Source: Hordeum vulgare subsp. vulgare (Eukaryota > Streptophyta > Magnoliopsida > Poales > Poaceae). Taken from it: a stretch of 64,000 nucleotides of DNA. Location of the stretch: the NCBI RefSeq assembly GCF_904849725.1, contig NC_058521.1:95404244-95468243 (forward strand), written 5' to 3'. The position numbers and the translations under genes are program-made. The notes beneath the pieces were generated by a model. It was not told the origin of the DNA and made no database searches. It worked only from the letters and a program-made list of their open reading frames with translations. Positions 33,582 to 45,419 of the stretch are shown piece by piece; position 1 is the stretch's first letter; each line of letters begins with the position of its first letter.

Positions 33582-35592
33582 AACTCCTTTCTTGTCCTCA
33601 AGCAATTTAGTTGATAAACTGAAAGAGACAAAAGAAAAACTTTTATGAACTCTGTTTGATCTTGATGTTGTAATTATGTCTAATTCATATTCAGATTTTC
33701 AGCAAGATCATAAGCTAACCACATAAGCAATGACATTTAGGTCTCATGGTATACTCATATCAATGGCATAATTAACTAGCGAGCAATAATAATAAGTTTC
33801 AAACGTCAACACTTCAATCAAAATAATCATGATACAATATGAATAAATGGTATCTCGCTAGCCCTTTCTGAGACCGCAAAACATAAATGCAGAGCACCTT
33901 CAAAGACCAAAGGCCGACTGGAAATTGTAATTCATGGCAAAGAAGATCCAACCATAGTCATACTCAATATCAATTAATAGCAAAGCATATAAATGACGGA
34001 GGTGCTCTCTAACTGTTGCTTTTTAATAAGAAGAGGATGACTCAACAGAAACGTAAATAAGATAGGCCCTTCACAGAGGGAAGCATCGATTTGCAGAGGT
34101 GCCGGAGCTCAAGCTTTTTAAAAAAGAGATAAATAATTTTGGGTGGCATGCTTTCATTGTCAACGCGATGACCAAGAGTTTTCACCATCTTCCATGCTAC
34201 ACATATTATAGGCGGTTCCCGAAGAGAATAGTAAAGTTTTGACTCCCCCACCACCGATCAATCACACTCCACGACTAGCCGAATCCTCGGATGCCGTCCA
34301 TACCAATAACAACACACGGGGAGTTTTGTTTGCAATTATATTTTTGATTTGATTTCAGCAGGGAACTGGGCATTCCGATTACCGGCCCCTTTCTCGTGAG
34401 TGATAGTGAATAAACATGTATTGAGGATAACACGCCTAGCATGGAAGATACTGACCGCCCCTTGTCACCACATGAGCGTCTCAGGCATACAAAACAGATT
34501 ATTATTTGAAAATTTAGAGAGTGGCACATGCAAATTTACTTGGAACGGCAGATAGATACCGCATATAGGTAGGTATGGTGGACTCATATGGAACAACTTT
34601 GGGTTTATAGAAGTGGATGCACAACCAGTATTCCCTCTAAGTACAAGTGAAGGATAGCTAAAGACAGGGAAGCGACCAACTAGAGAGCGACAACAGTCAT
34701 CAATATGCATTGAAATTAACCAATGTTGAGTGCAAGCATTAGTAGGATACAAATCACCATAAATATGAATATCGTAGAGGCTATGTTGATTTTGTTTCAA
34801 CTACATGCGTGAACATGTGCCAAGTCAAGCCACTTAATCATTCAAAGGAAGATACCATCATATCATACTACATCACAATCATCTTGAAATTGATGCTGGC
34901 ATCCAAGACAAAACATTATAATCTCCTAGATAATTAAGCATGGCATCAGAAACTATGATCTCTAAGTTGTCATTGCAAACATGTTTCTCTCATAACAATG
35001 CTGAATTAGGAATGATGAGCTAGTCATATTTACAAAAACAAAATAGGTCGAGTTCATACCAGCTTTTCCAGGCTCAGTCACTACATCATATATCGTCATT
35101 ATTGCCTTCACTTGCACGACCAAATGATGTGAATAATAGTAAGAGTTTTCATGCATTGGACTAAGCTGGAACCTGCAAGCAAATTCAGAGGAGAAGACAA
35201 AGTAATATGGCTCTTTGACGGATAAACAATAATGCATATGAGAGCCACTAATCATTTTAATCATGGTCGTCTACCTCGACCCAAAGAAATAGAAAACTAT
35301 TTACATGGGAAAGCTCCCAACAAGCAAAAGGAGAACACGAAATCTTTTTGGGTTTTCTTTTTAATTACCACTAAGCATGCTGGAAAGTAAACTTACAACT
35401 AATTTTTTTTTCTCATTTTTAAACAAACACACAAGAAGAATGCAAGAAAAAGAAATTAACTAGCATGGATGATACAATGGAAGAGTGTGAACACCGACTA
35501 TCAAAGTGAATGTGTGAGCATGAATATAAAGTCGGTGTGCCCATACCCGTGTTTAATTGTCTTCCTTCGGGGGTGATGGTGATGTAGCAATA
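33582..35592 (-). mobile_element. G3 3' untranslated region
   Basis: About 2 kb between the downstream ORF and the PPT, AT-rich, with no protein domain recognised on either strand. Such a long 3' region is usual for Athila-like elements. Confidence 0.7.
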
Positions 35593-35970
35593 CTATCTTT
35601 TATTTCCAAGAGGGCCATCAATGTTCGATTTATATTTTTGGAGCTCTGTGATTCGTTTCTCCAGCAAAATAACTTCATGGGTGAGATAAGTATTGTGAAC
35701 ACGAGTTATTTCACATAACCTCAAGAGTTCGATCAGGGATGGGGATAGAAGGTGGAGGTAGGGTTGGAGGACATCCTCTTCCTCAGCTTCTTCCTTGTTG
35801 AGCACAGATTGCCCTTCGTCCGACGCCGGATTCACCTCCTTAGTTTTTCCCTTGGTTTATTCCAGCAACTCTTCCTTAGCCTCCGTGACTTCCACCCTTT
35901 TCGAATCAACATTTACTTCTTCATAGACTTGAGGGAAATCGTTCTCCCCGACATATTCCTGAGACGACAT
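35593..35970 (-). pseudogene. G3 post-integrase small ORF, one stop
   Basis: From ATG 35970 (MSSQEYVGENDFPQVYEE) one frame runs to a stop at 35593-35595, interrupted by a single TAA near 35854. It would give about 124 residues. It is acidic, and the C-terminal half (HNTYLTHEVILLEKRITELQKYK) looks like a coiled coil with Leu/Ile heptads. It has no signal peptide or membrane segment, so it is not an env-like protein. Position after integrase suggests a lineage-specific accessory ORF; function unknown. Confidence 0.5.
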
Positions 35971-36254
35971 CCTTGCCCTAAATCCGCTGCTAAAACAGGC
36001 TCGAAACAGGAACAAAGGATATTTGCGTGATACGAGGGTCAGACCTTTCGGGAGATTATATAATGAAATTTTGCCTACCATAAGGAGTATTCCACAAGAA
36101 AGCGGAGTCCGGGAGACACACGAGGTGCTCACGAGCCCCCAGGCGCGCCCAGGAGGGTGGGGCGCGCATGGCAGGCTTGTCACCTCCTCGTGCGCTTTCC
36201 GGACTATTTTAATTTTTTCTATTTTTCTAAATATTCCAAAACGGAGAAAAAATG

Positions 36255-39200
36255 CTATTGGAAAAGTTTTGGAGTCGGTTTACTTACTGTATCACATACC
36301 TCTTTATTTTTGGAGTCTGAAACAAGCTGGTAAATATCCCTTATGTACTCCTCCGGAGTTATAGTATTAATAATATTGCTTTCAACATTTATGGGAGTAC
36401 GTGAGATATAATGCTTGATTCTTTGCCCATCTACAACTCTCGGAAAATTACCTTCCGCGTTGTTTATTTTTATGGCACCGGAACGATATACTTCCTCAAC
36501 AATGTAAGGTCCTTCCCATTTAGAGTGAAGTTTTCCTGCAAAAAATCTTAAACGAGAATTGTATAGCAAGACATAATCACCTACATTGAATTCAAGTTTT
36601 TGTATCCTTTTAGCATGCCACCTCTTAACTTTTTCTTTAAACAACTTGGCATTTTCATATGCCTGAGTTCTCCATTCATCTGGTGAGATAATATCAAATA
36701 ACCTCTTCTCACCAGCAAGTTTGAAGTCAAAGTTGAGCTCTTTGATTGCCCAATAAGCCTTATGCTCTAGCTCAAGAGGTAAATGACATGTTTTACCGTA
36801 AACCATTTTACACGGAGACATGCCCATGGGATTCTTATAAGCAGTTCTATAAGCCCACAGTGCATCATCAAGTTTCTTAGACCAATTCTTTCTAGACCTA
36901 TTAACAAGCTTTTGCAAAATTAATTTAATTTCGCTATTACTTAACTCTACTTGACCACTAGACTGAGGATGATAAGGAGATGCAATTCTATGGTTGACAT
37001 CGTACTTAACAAGCATTTTACGGAGAGCACCATGAATAAAATGTGAACCACCATCAGTCATTAAATATCTAGGGACTCCAAATCTAGGAAAAATGACTTC
37101 TTTAAGCATCTTAATAGAGGTGTTATGATCAACACTACTAGTTGGAATATCTTCTCCCCACTTAGTAACGTAATCAACAGCAACTAGAATATGAGTATAC
37201 CCGTTAGACTTTGGAAAAGGTCCCATATAATCAAAACCCGAAACATCAAATGGTTCAATAACAAGTGAATAATTCATAGGCATTTCCTGATGTTTACTGA
37301 TATTACCTATTCTTTGACATTCATCACAAGACAAGACAAACTTACGAGCATCCTTGAAGAGAGTAGGACAATAAAAACCGGATAGCAATACCTTGTGTGC
37401 AGTTCTATCTCCCGCATGGTGTCCTCCGTAAGTCTTGGAGTGACACTTCTGTAGAATCTCTCCCTGTTCATGCTCATGTACACAACGTCTAATAACACCA
37501 TCTACTCCTCTTTATAAAGGTGAGGATCATCCCAAAAGTAATGTGTCGAATCATAAAAGAACTTTTTCTTTTGTTGGTATGTGAAACTAGGTGGTATATA
37601 TTTAGCAACAATATAATTAGCATAATCAGCATACCATGGTGTACTACGTGAAGCATTGATGACATTCAGTTGTTCATCGGGAAAGCTATCATCAATAGGT
37701 TGTGGGTCATCAAGAACATTCTCTAACCTAGACAAGTTATCTGCTACGGGGTTCTCAGCACCCTTCCTATCCACAATATGCAAATCAAATTCTTGTAGCA
37801 AGAGAACCCATCTAATAAGTCTTGGTTTAGCATCTTTCTTTTCCATGAGATATTTAATAGCAGCATGATCAGTGTGAATAGTAACTTTGGAATCAACAAT
37901 ATAAGATCTGAACTCATCACGTGCAAAGACAAGTGCTAAAAATTCTTTTTCAGTAGTAGCATAGTTTCTTTGGGCACTGTCTAGAGTTCTACTAGCATAA
38001 TGAATAACATTTAATTTCTTATCAACTCTTTCTCATAGAACAACACCAACAGCATAATCACTAGCATCACACATGATTTCAAAAGGTAGATTCCAATCAG
38101 GTGGTTGAACAATAGGTGCAGTTATCAAGGCCTTCTTAAGTATTTCAAATGCTTCTTCAGAATCATCATAAAAAACAAATGGAATATCTTTTTGCAAGAG
38201 ATTGGTGAGAGGCCTAGAAATCTTAGAGAAGTCTTTAATAAATCTTCTATAGAAACCAGCATGACCAAGGAAACTTCTTATACCTTTAATGTCTGTAGGG
38301 CATGGCATTTTCTCGATTGCATCAACTTTAGACTTATCGACTTCAATACCACTTTCAGAAATTTTATGTCCCAAGAAAATGCCTTCATTAACCATAAAGT
38401 GGCACTTCTCCCAATTCAAGACAAGGTTAGTATCTTTACATCTCTGCAAAACTCGATCAAGGTTGCTCAAGCAATCATCAAAAGAAGATCCGTAAACGGA
38501 GAAATCATCCATGAAAACGTAAACAATCTTTTCACAGAAGTGAGAGAATATAGCCATCATACAGCTTTGAAAGGTAGCAGGTGCATTACATAAACCAAAA
38601 GGCATACGTCTATAAGCAAAGGTACCGAAAGGGCAAGTAAAAGTGGTTTTCTCCTGATCAGATTGTGCAACAGGTATTTGGGAGAATCCAGAATAACCAT
38701 CTAGAAAGCAAAATTCTGTATGTTTAGACAATCTTTCTAGCATTTGATCAATAAAAGGTAAAGGGTAATGATCTTTCTTAGTAGCTTTATTTAATTTCCT
38801 AAAATCAATTACCATCCTATAGCCAGTAACAATTCTTTGTGGGATCAATTCATCTTTATCATTAGGGACAACGGTAATACCTCCCTTCTTAGGGACACAA
38901 TGCACCAGACTTACCCAATCACTATGAGCAACATGATAAATAATACCTGCTTCCAAGAGCTTCAGTATTTCTTTTCTTACCACCTCTTTCATCTTAGGAT
39001 TTAATCTTCATTGGTGATCGGCAAATGGTTTGTAATCAGGATCAATTTTAATTTTATGCTGGCATAGAGTGGGACTAATGCCCTTAAGATCATCAAGAGT
39101 ATATCTAATAGCATCACAGTGCTTCCTGAGAGTTTTCAATAATTTCTTTTCTTCATGCTCTGAAAGGTTAGCACTAATAATAACAGGATATATCTCTTTT

Positions 39201-40360
39201 TCATCAAGATAAGCATACTTAAGAGTATCAGGTAATTGTTTAAGCTCAAACACAGGATCACCCTTTGGTGGAGTTGGATCTCCAAGTAATTCAACAGGAA
39301 AATTATTTTTAAGGATAGGACGTTGTTCAAAGATAACTCTATCTATCTCATTCCTTTCATCCATATGCATATCATTTTCATGTTCAAGCAAGTATTGCTC
39401 TAAAGGATCAATAGGAGGCACAACAATAGAAGCAAGAGCAATAATTTCATCCTTACTAGACAATTATTTTTCATGAGGTTGACTACCAAACTTAGAAAAA
39501 TTAAATTCATGTGACACACCTCCAAAGCCAACAGTAACAGTTTGTTTCTCACAATCAATTTCAGCATTACTAGTATTGAGGAAAGGTCTACCAAATATGA
39601 TGGGACAAAAGCTATCTTGTGTGGTAGCAAGAACGAGAAAATCAGTAGGATACTTAGTTTTAGCACACAAGACTTCAACATCTCTAAGAATTCCCGCAGG
39701 GCAGATAGTATCTCTATTAGCAAGTTTAATAGTAACATCAATAAATTCCATCTCGACAGGTGCAATCTCATCTTTAATTTCATTATATAAAGATTGAGGT
39801 ATTGCACTAACACTAGAACCCATGTCACATAAACCATGATAACAATGGTCTCCTATCTTAACAGAAACAACAGACATGCCAACAACAGGTTTATGTTTGT
39901 CTCTAGAATGAGGTTTAGCAATTCTAGCAGCAACTTCACAGAATTGAATAACATGCCCATCAACATTATCGCCCAAGAGATCTTTAATAATAGCAATACT
40001 AGGTTCAACTTTAATTTGCTCAGGGCGTGTGGGTGTTCTTATGTAGCCCTTACGTATCACAGTTGAAGGTTTAGCATGATCCTTTATTCTAACAAGGAAA
40101 GGTGATTTCTCAATGCAAGCACTAGGAACAATAGAATCATTATAAGCAATAACTTTCTCTTCAACTGGATTGGGTTTTATTACATTAACTTCTATGGGAG
40201 GATGATATTTAAACCACTTCTCCTTAGGGAGATTAATATGAGCAGCAAATGATTCACATAAAGAAGCTACTATCTCAGAGTCAAGTCCATGTTTAGCGCG
40301 AAAATCACGAAAAGTATTTGTTTCAATGAAGGACTTAACGCAATCGAACTTAAGATTCAT
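36255..40360 (-). pseudogene. G3 pol: protease, RT, RNase H, integrase
   Basis: Read leftward. Protease block near 39830 (GLCDMGSSVSAIPQSL, CPIIFGRPFLNT). RT at 38033-38992 (MVIDFRKLNKATKKDHYPLP, FGLCNAPATFQ, active-site VFMDDF at about 38503-38518). RNase H ([19 protein letters not shown]) about 37505-38030. Integrase about 36255-37500 with SCDECQR zinc motif, FDYMGPFPKS, TDGGSHF and the PYHPQSSGQVE block with the catalytic E. Stops at 39464-39466, 39008-39010, 38033-38035 and 37502-37504, plus a one-base loss near 37500; several look like CGA-to-TGA changes. Otherwise well preserved. Confidence 0.93.
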
Positions 40361-40384
40361 ACCTGACTCCTTACCTTCATGTAA

Positions 40385-41046
40385 CTACCAATCTTCAGAG
40401 TTGCATTTATTTCTTTCCAATAAATCCCATTTGAAATCAATATCTCTCTTCATAAAAGAACTGGTACAAGAAGTGTCAAGCATGGTGCGATTGTCATGAG
40501 AAAGCCGAGCATAAAAGTTCATAATAATAGTTTTTCTAGGGAGCTCGTGGTTGGGGCATGAATATAACATTGACTTAAGCTTCCCCCTAGCTTGAGCGAT
40601 ACTTTCTCTATCACGAAGCCAAAAATTATAGATATAATTCCGATCACGATTACCAAATGCATAAGATAAAACCTTTCATGAAATTCCAATTTCAATCGGT
40701 TGTAGTTCCATGATCCAGTATCATCACATAGCCTATACCATGTCAATGCTTTATCCCTCAAAGATAAGAGAAAGACTTTCTTCTTGACGTCATCCTCGGG
40801 CAAACCTGCAAGCTTAAATAAACCACAAACTTCATCTACATAGATTAGATGCAAGTCGGGATGTGATGTTCCATCTCGTGTAAAAGGATTAGCCAACAGT
40901 TTCTCTAGCATACCCGAAGGAATTTCATAATAAATATTTTCAGTAGGTGCAGTAGGTTGAGGAGCAACTCTTTGTGCTTCCGGTCGAGGTGAAGATACCC
41001 CAAACAAGCCCCTCAAAGGATTAGTTTCCATACTGACAAGTGACAA
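40385..41046 (-). pseudogene. G3 gag, frameshifted
   Basis: A likely start ATG at 41031 (METNPLRGLFG) opens a gag core with VCGLFKLAGLPEDD, FLLSLRDKALTWYRL and NYNRLKLEFHERF. A frameshift near 40670 moves the continuation (SCPNHELPRKTIIMNFYARL) into the pol frame, and a TAG at 40385-40387 ends it, just before the pol region. Typical gypsy capsid layout. Confidence 0.8.
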
Positions 41047-41108
41047 TAAATTTCAACACACTATATAGATGTTTCCTTACCAAATTCCACTCACCAAAGG
41101 CGCTTCAC

Positions 41109-41126
41109 TCCCCGGCAACGGCTCTA
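41109..41126 (-). other. G3 primer binding site (tRNA-Asp-like, with mismatches)
   Basis: Minus strand TAGAGCCGTTGCCGGGGA, 11 bp inside the 5' LTR. It matches the tRNA-Asp type seen in A and D except in the outermost bases. Confidence 0.65.
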
Positions 41127-41137
41127 GAAAAGAGCCT

Positions 41138-42614
41138 TGATGACCCACTAGTATAGGGGATCTATCGTAGTCCTTTCGATAAGTACAAGTGTCGAACCCA
41201 ACGAGGAGGAGAAGGAAATGACAAGTGGTTTTCAGCAAGGTATTCTGTGCAAGCACTGAAATTATCGGTAATAGATAGTTGCGGGATAAGATAATTCGTA
41301 ACGAGTAACAAGTAACAATAGTAACAAAGGTGAAGCAAGATGTTCCAATCCCTTTTGTAGCAAGGGACAAGCCTGGATGAACTCTTATATAAGGTAAAGC
41401 GCTCCCGAGGACACATGGGAATTTCTGTCAAGCTAGTTTTCGTAATTTTCATATGATTCGCGTTCGCTACTTTGATAGTTTGATATGTGGGTGGACCTGG
41501 TTCTTGGGTGTTGTCCTTACTTGGACAAACATCCCACTTATGATTAACCCCTCTCGCAAGAATCCACAACTATGAAAGAAGAATTAAGACAAAGTCTAAC
41601 GATAGCATTAAACTGGTGGATCCAAATCAGACCCTTGCGAAGGAACGCATAAACTAGGGTTTAAACTTCTGTCACTCTAGCAACCCATCATCTACTTATT
41701 ACTTCCAAATACCTTCCTCTAGGCCCAAATAATGGTGAAGTGTAATGTAGTCGACATTCACATAACACCACTAGAGGAAAGACAACATACAACACATCAA
41801 AATATCGAACGAATACCAAATTCACATGACTACTTATAGCAAGACGTATCCCATGTCCTCAGGAACAAACGTAACTACTCACAAAGCATAATCATGTTCA
41901 TGATCAGAGAGGTATTGAATAGCATTAAGGATCTGAACATACGATCTTCAACCAATTAATCCAACTAGCATCAACTACAAGGAGTAATTAACACTACTAG
42001 CAACCTTACAAGTACCAATCGGAGTCGTGAGACGGAGATTGGGTACAAGAGATGAACTAGGGTTTGGACATGAGATGGTGCTGATGAAGATGAAGATGGA
42101 AATGAGTCCCCTCCGATGAGAGGAGTGTTGGTGATGACGACAGCGATGATTTCCCCCTCCGGGAGGGAAGTTTCCCCGGCAGGACGGCCCTGCCGGAGCT
42201 CTAGATTGGTTGTGCTCAAGTTCCATCTCGTGGCGGCGGTGTTTCTTCCCGAAAGCTCTCTCTTGATTTTTTCTGGGACGAAAGAGGTTATATGGACATG
42301 GAGATGAAGTCGGAGGAGCCACGTGGGCCCCACGAGCCTGCTACGTGCCCTAGGGGGGGGCGCCTGTAGGGGTCGTGGCCCACTGGTAGCGTATCTTCAG
42401 TTGATTCTTTCTCTGATATTTTTTATATATTCCATAAAAAATCTTCGTAAGTTTCCAGGTCAATCCGAGAACTTTTATTTCTGCACAAAAACAACACCAT
42501 GGTTGTTCTGCTGAAAACAGCGTTAGTCTGGGTTAGTTTCATTAAATCATGCAAATTAGAGTCCAAAACAAGGGCAAAAGAGTTTGGAAAAGTAGATACG
42601 TTGGAGACGTATCA
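41138..42614 (-). repeat. G3 5' LTR
   Basis: 1477 bp; minus strand starts TGATACGTCTCCAACGTATC at 42614 and ends GTGGGTCATCA at 41138. Same sequence as 32263-33567 apart from the deletion there. Confidence 0.92.
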
Positions 42615-45376
42615 CTAGCAGAGGTGAAGAAGCAGCTGGATGAGCAACTCTGGAAAGGGTTCATTCGTCCAACTGCATCACCTTGGGGATCGCCTGTTCT
42701 GTTCGTGTCCAAGAAGGATGGGACTATCAGACTCTGCAGCGATTAACGTTCTCTCAATGAGGTCACGATCAAGAACAAGTATCCACTCCCCAAGATTGAA
42801 GACTTGTTTGATCAGCTAAATGGAGCTAAGGTATTTTCCAAGATCGATCTCTGGTCTGGATATTACCAACTGAAGATTCGACCCGAAGACATACCCAAGA
42901 CTGTGTTCGTGACCCGGTACGGTCTATACAATGCACTGTCATGTCTTTTGGGTTGACTAATGGCCCAACTTACTTCATGTACCTCATGAACAAGGTCTTC
43001 ATGGAATACCTGGACAAGTTTGTCGTCGTATTCATCGATGACATATTAATATTTTCCAAGTCCGAAGAAGAGCATGAGCAACACTTGAGGTTAGTGTTGG
43101 AAAAGCTTCGAGAGCACCAACTTTATGCCAAATTCAGCAAGTGCCAATTCTGGCTGAACGAAGTTGGATTCTTGGGTCATACCATGACAGCAAGTGGATT
43201 GGCGGTTGATCCCTCCAAGATTACTACAGTAACCAACTGGGAATCGCAAATTAATGTGAAGGAAGTCAGGAGCTTCCTCAGACTCGCGGGATATTACCGC
43301 AATTTTGTAGAAGGATTCTCCCGCATTGCTCGACCTATGACTCAACTCTTGAAGAAAGGCAAGATGTTCGAATGTACGCCGGAGTGTGAAGCAAGCTTGC
43401 AAGAAGTGAAGAAGAGATTAACTACCGCCCCGGTATTGGCCACTCCAGATATCAGCAAGGAGTTTGTGATATATTGTGATGCCTCCAGAACCGGCCTCAG
43501 TGGGGTTCTAATGCAGGACGACAGAGTTGTGGCATATCTGTCACGACAACTGCACCCGCGTGAGGAGAATTATGCCACCCATGATCTCGAATTGGCAGTA
43601 GTAGTGCATGCCCCGAAGACATGGCGACATTACCTCCTGGGGAAATGATGTGAAGTATACACTGACCACAAAAGTCTGAAGTATATCTTCACCCAAAGGG
43701 AATTGAATATGAGGCAACAAAGATGGTTGGAGTTAATCAAAGACTACGACCTCAGCATTCAATATCACCCCGGTAAGGACAATGTAGTGGCTGATGCCTT
43801 AAGCCGGAAGACCAGCACCTTGAATGTCATGCTTAAGGAAAGGCAATCTGCCTTGTATGAAGAATTGGAGAACTTCAGAGTGGAGCTAGTAGAATCAGGA
43901 TTCCTAGCTAAGCTCGAAGTCAAACCAACGCTGGATGATGATATCAAGGAGGCCTAGAAGGGTCATAAGAGCGTTGAAGGCATCTAGAAGAAGATTCAAG
44001 AAGGCAAGGCCCAAGGATTCTCGGTGGATGAACAAGGAGTAGTCTGGTTTGGGAAACGTTTATGCGTACCCAACAAGGCTGAACTCAAGGATTTGATCCT
44101 ACAGGAAGCTCATGATACACCCTACTCTATTCACCCCGGTGGTACCAAGATGTATCAAGATCCTCGAGAAAGATTCTGGTGGCATGGCATAAAGAGGGAA
44201 ATAGCATTTTATGTTGCCAAGTGCGACGTGTGCCAGCGAGTCAAGGTTGAGCATCAGCGACCTGTTGGATTGCTACAACCTCTCCAGGTGCCAGAATGGA
44301 AGTGGGACAAGATAGGCATGGACTTTGTTACTGGCTTACCAAGGTCTAGCAGAGGCCATGACTCTATATGGGTCATTGTCGACCATCTGACCAAGCTGGC
44401 CCATTTCATTCCAGTCGACACCACTTATGATGGGGACAAGTTGGCTAGTCTCTATATTGAGCGTATTGTGAGCCTTCATGGAGTTCCCAAGGAGATTGTA
44501 TCTGATCGAGGTACGCAGTTCACCTCAAGAATTTGGAAGAAGTTCTAAGAAGCCCTCAGATCAAAGCTCTCTTTCAGCACCGCTTTCCATCCACAAACAG
44601 ACGGACAAACGGAAAGAGTGAATCAGATACTCGAAGATATGCTCTGCGTTTGCGTCTTGGCAAATGGTGCCAAATGGGAAGACTGTGTGCTGTTCACTGA
44701 GTGCTCATACAACAACAGCTACGAGTCCAGTCTCCAAATGGCCCTCTTTGAAGTGTTATATGGACGAGCGTGCCGCACCCCGCTCAACTGGTCCGAAACC
44801 GGTGAAGGGCTGATTTTCAGGGCGGAAGTTTTGGACAAGGCAGAAGAGAAGGTGCAACTTGTCCGAGAAAATCTAAAGGAAGCCAAGTCGCGACAAAAGA
44901 GTTATGCGGATGCTGGCCGCACGGATGTGGAGTTCATTCCCGGAGACCAGGTGTACCTCCATGTCACCCCTCTTAAAGGAACCAAGTGTCTCCATGTTAA
45001 ATGGAAACTCGCTCCAAGGTTCATTGGACCGTTTAAGATCACGACAAGGCGTGGAGAAGTTGCTTATCAGTTGGAGCTATCTCCGGAACTTTCGGGTGTG
45101 CACACTATATTCCACGTGTCACAACTCCGAAAGTGTCTACAAGCGCCAAACCGTTCTGATCCTTACAAGGACATTGACCATCTGGCCATCGACCTTCAGC
45201 CGGATCTTACCTTCCGCGAGAAGCCCAACCACATTCTGGATAAAGCTGAGCGTTGCACCAGAAACCGCACCATCAAGTATTTCAAGGTTCAGTGGAGCAA
45301 CCACACCGAAGCCGAAGCAACATGGGAGCGTGAAGACTATCTCCGATATGAGTTTCCGGACCTTTTTAGCACCTAG
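42615..45376 (+). pseudogene. G1 pol, part 2: RT, RNase H, integrase, chromodomain
   Basis: Resumes the RT cut at 32262 ([20 protein letters not shown]). A TAA (42744-42746) and a frameshift near 42930 precede the RT core ([10 protein letters not shown]; active site FIDD at 43031-43042). RNase H follows ([14 protein letters not shown]), then [14 protein letters not shown]. Integrase has CDVCQR, GMDFVTGLP, SDRGTQFTS and the HPQTDGQTERVNQ block. After integrase comes a GPFKI..RRGEVAYQLELP-like region and a chromodomain (about 45235-45370; YFKVQWSNHTEAEATWE), which in chromoviruses guides insertion to certain chromatin. Further stops at 43646-43648, 43955-43957, 43985-43987 and 44546-44548. Confidence 0.95.
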
Positions 45377-45403
45377 CTTAGGAAAATCGGGGACGAGATT
45401 CCT

Positions 45404-45416
45404 GTAAGGGGGATAG
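45404..45416 (+). other. G1 polypurine tract
   Basis: GTAAGGGGGATAG just before the 3' LTR start at 45420. Confidence 0.75.
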
Positions 45417-45419
45417 GTC

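Larger units (their letters stand above)
32263..42614 (-). mobile_element. G3: Athila-like Ty3/gypsy retrotransposon, minus strand
   Basis: Complete element with LTRs at both ends, PBS, gag, protease, RT, RNase H, integrase, a downstream ORF and PPT. It splits the G1 RT gene, with a perfect 5-bp duplication CTAGC (32258-32262, 42615-42619). Pol is a single reading frame with few lesions, so it is younger than G1. There is no chromodomain, and a long 3' region follows integrase as in the Athila/Tat branch (inference). Confidence 0.93.

Noticed and set aside
38105..38593. 162-codon plus-strand frame
   Set aside because: Shadow of the G3 reverse transcriptase on the opposite strand.
39400..39837. 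145-codon Leu-rich minus-strand frame
   Set aside because: Alternative frame of the G3 protease region, which has clear retropepsin motifs in the main frame.
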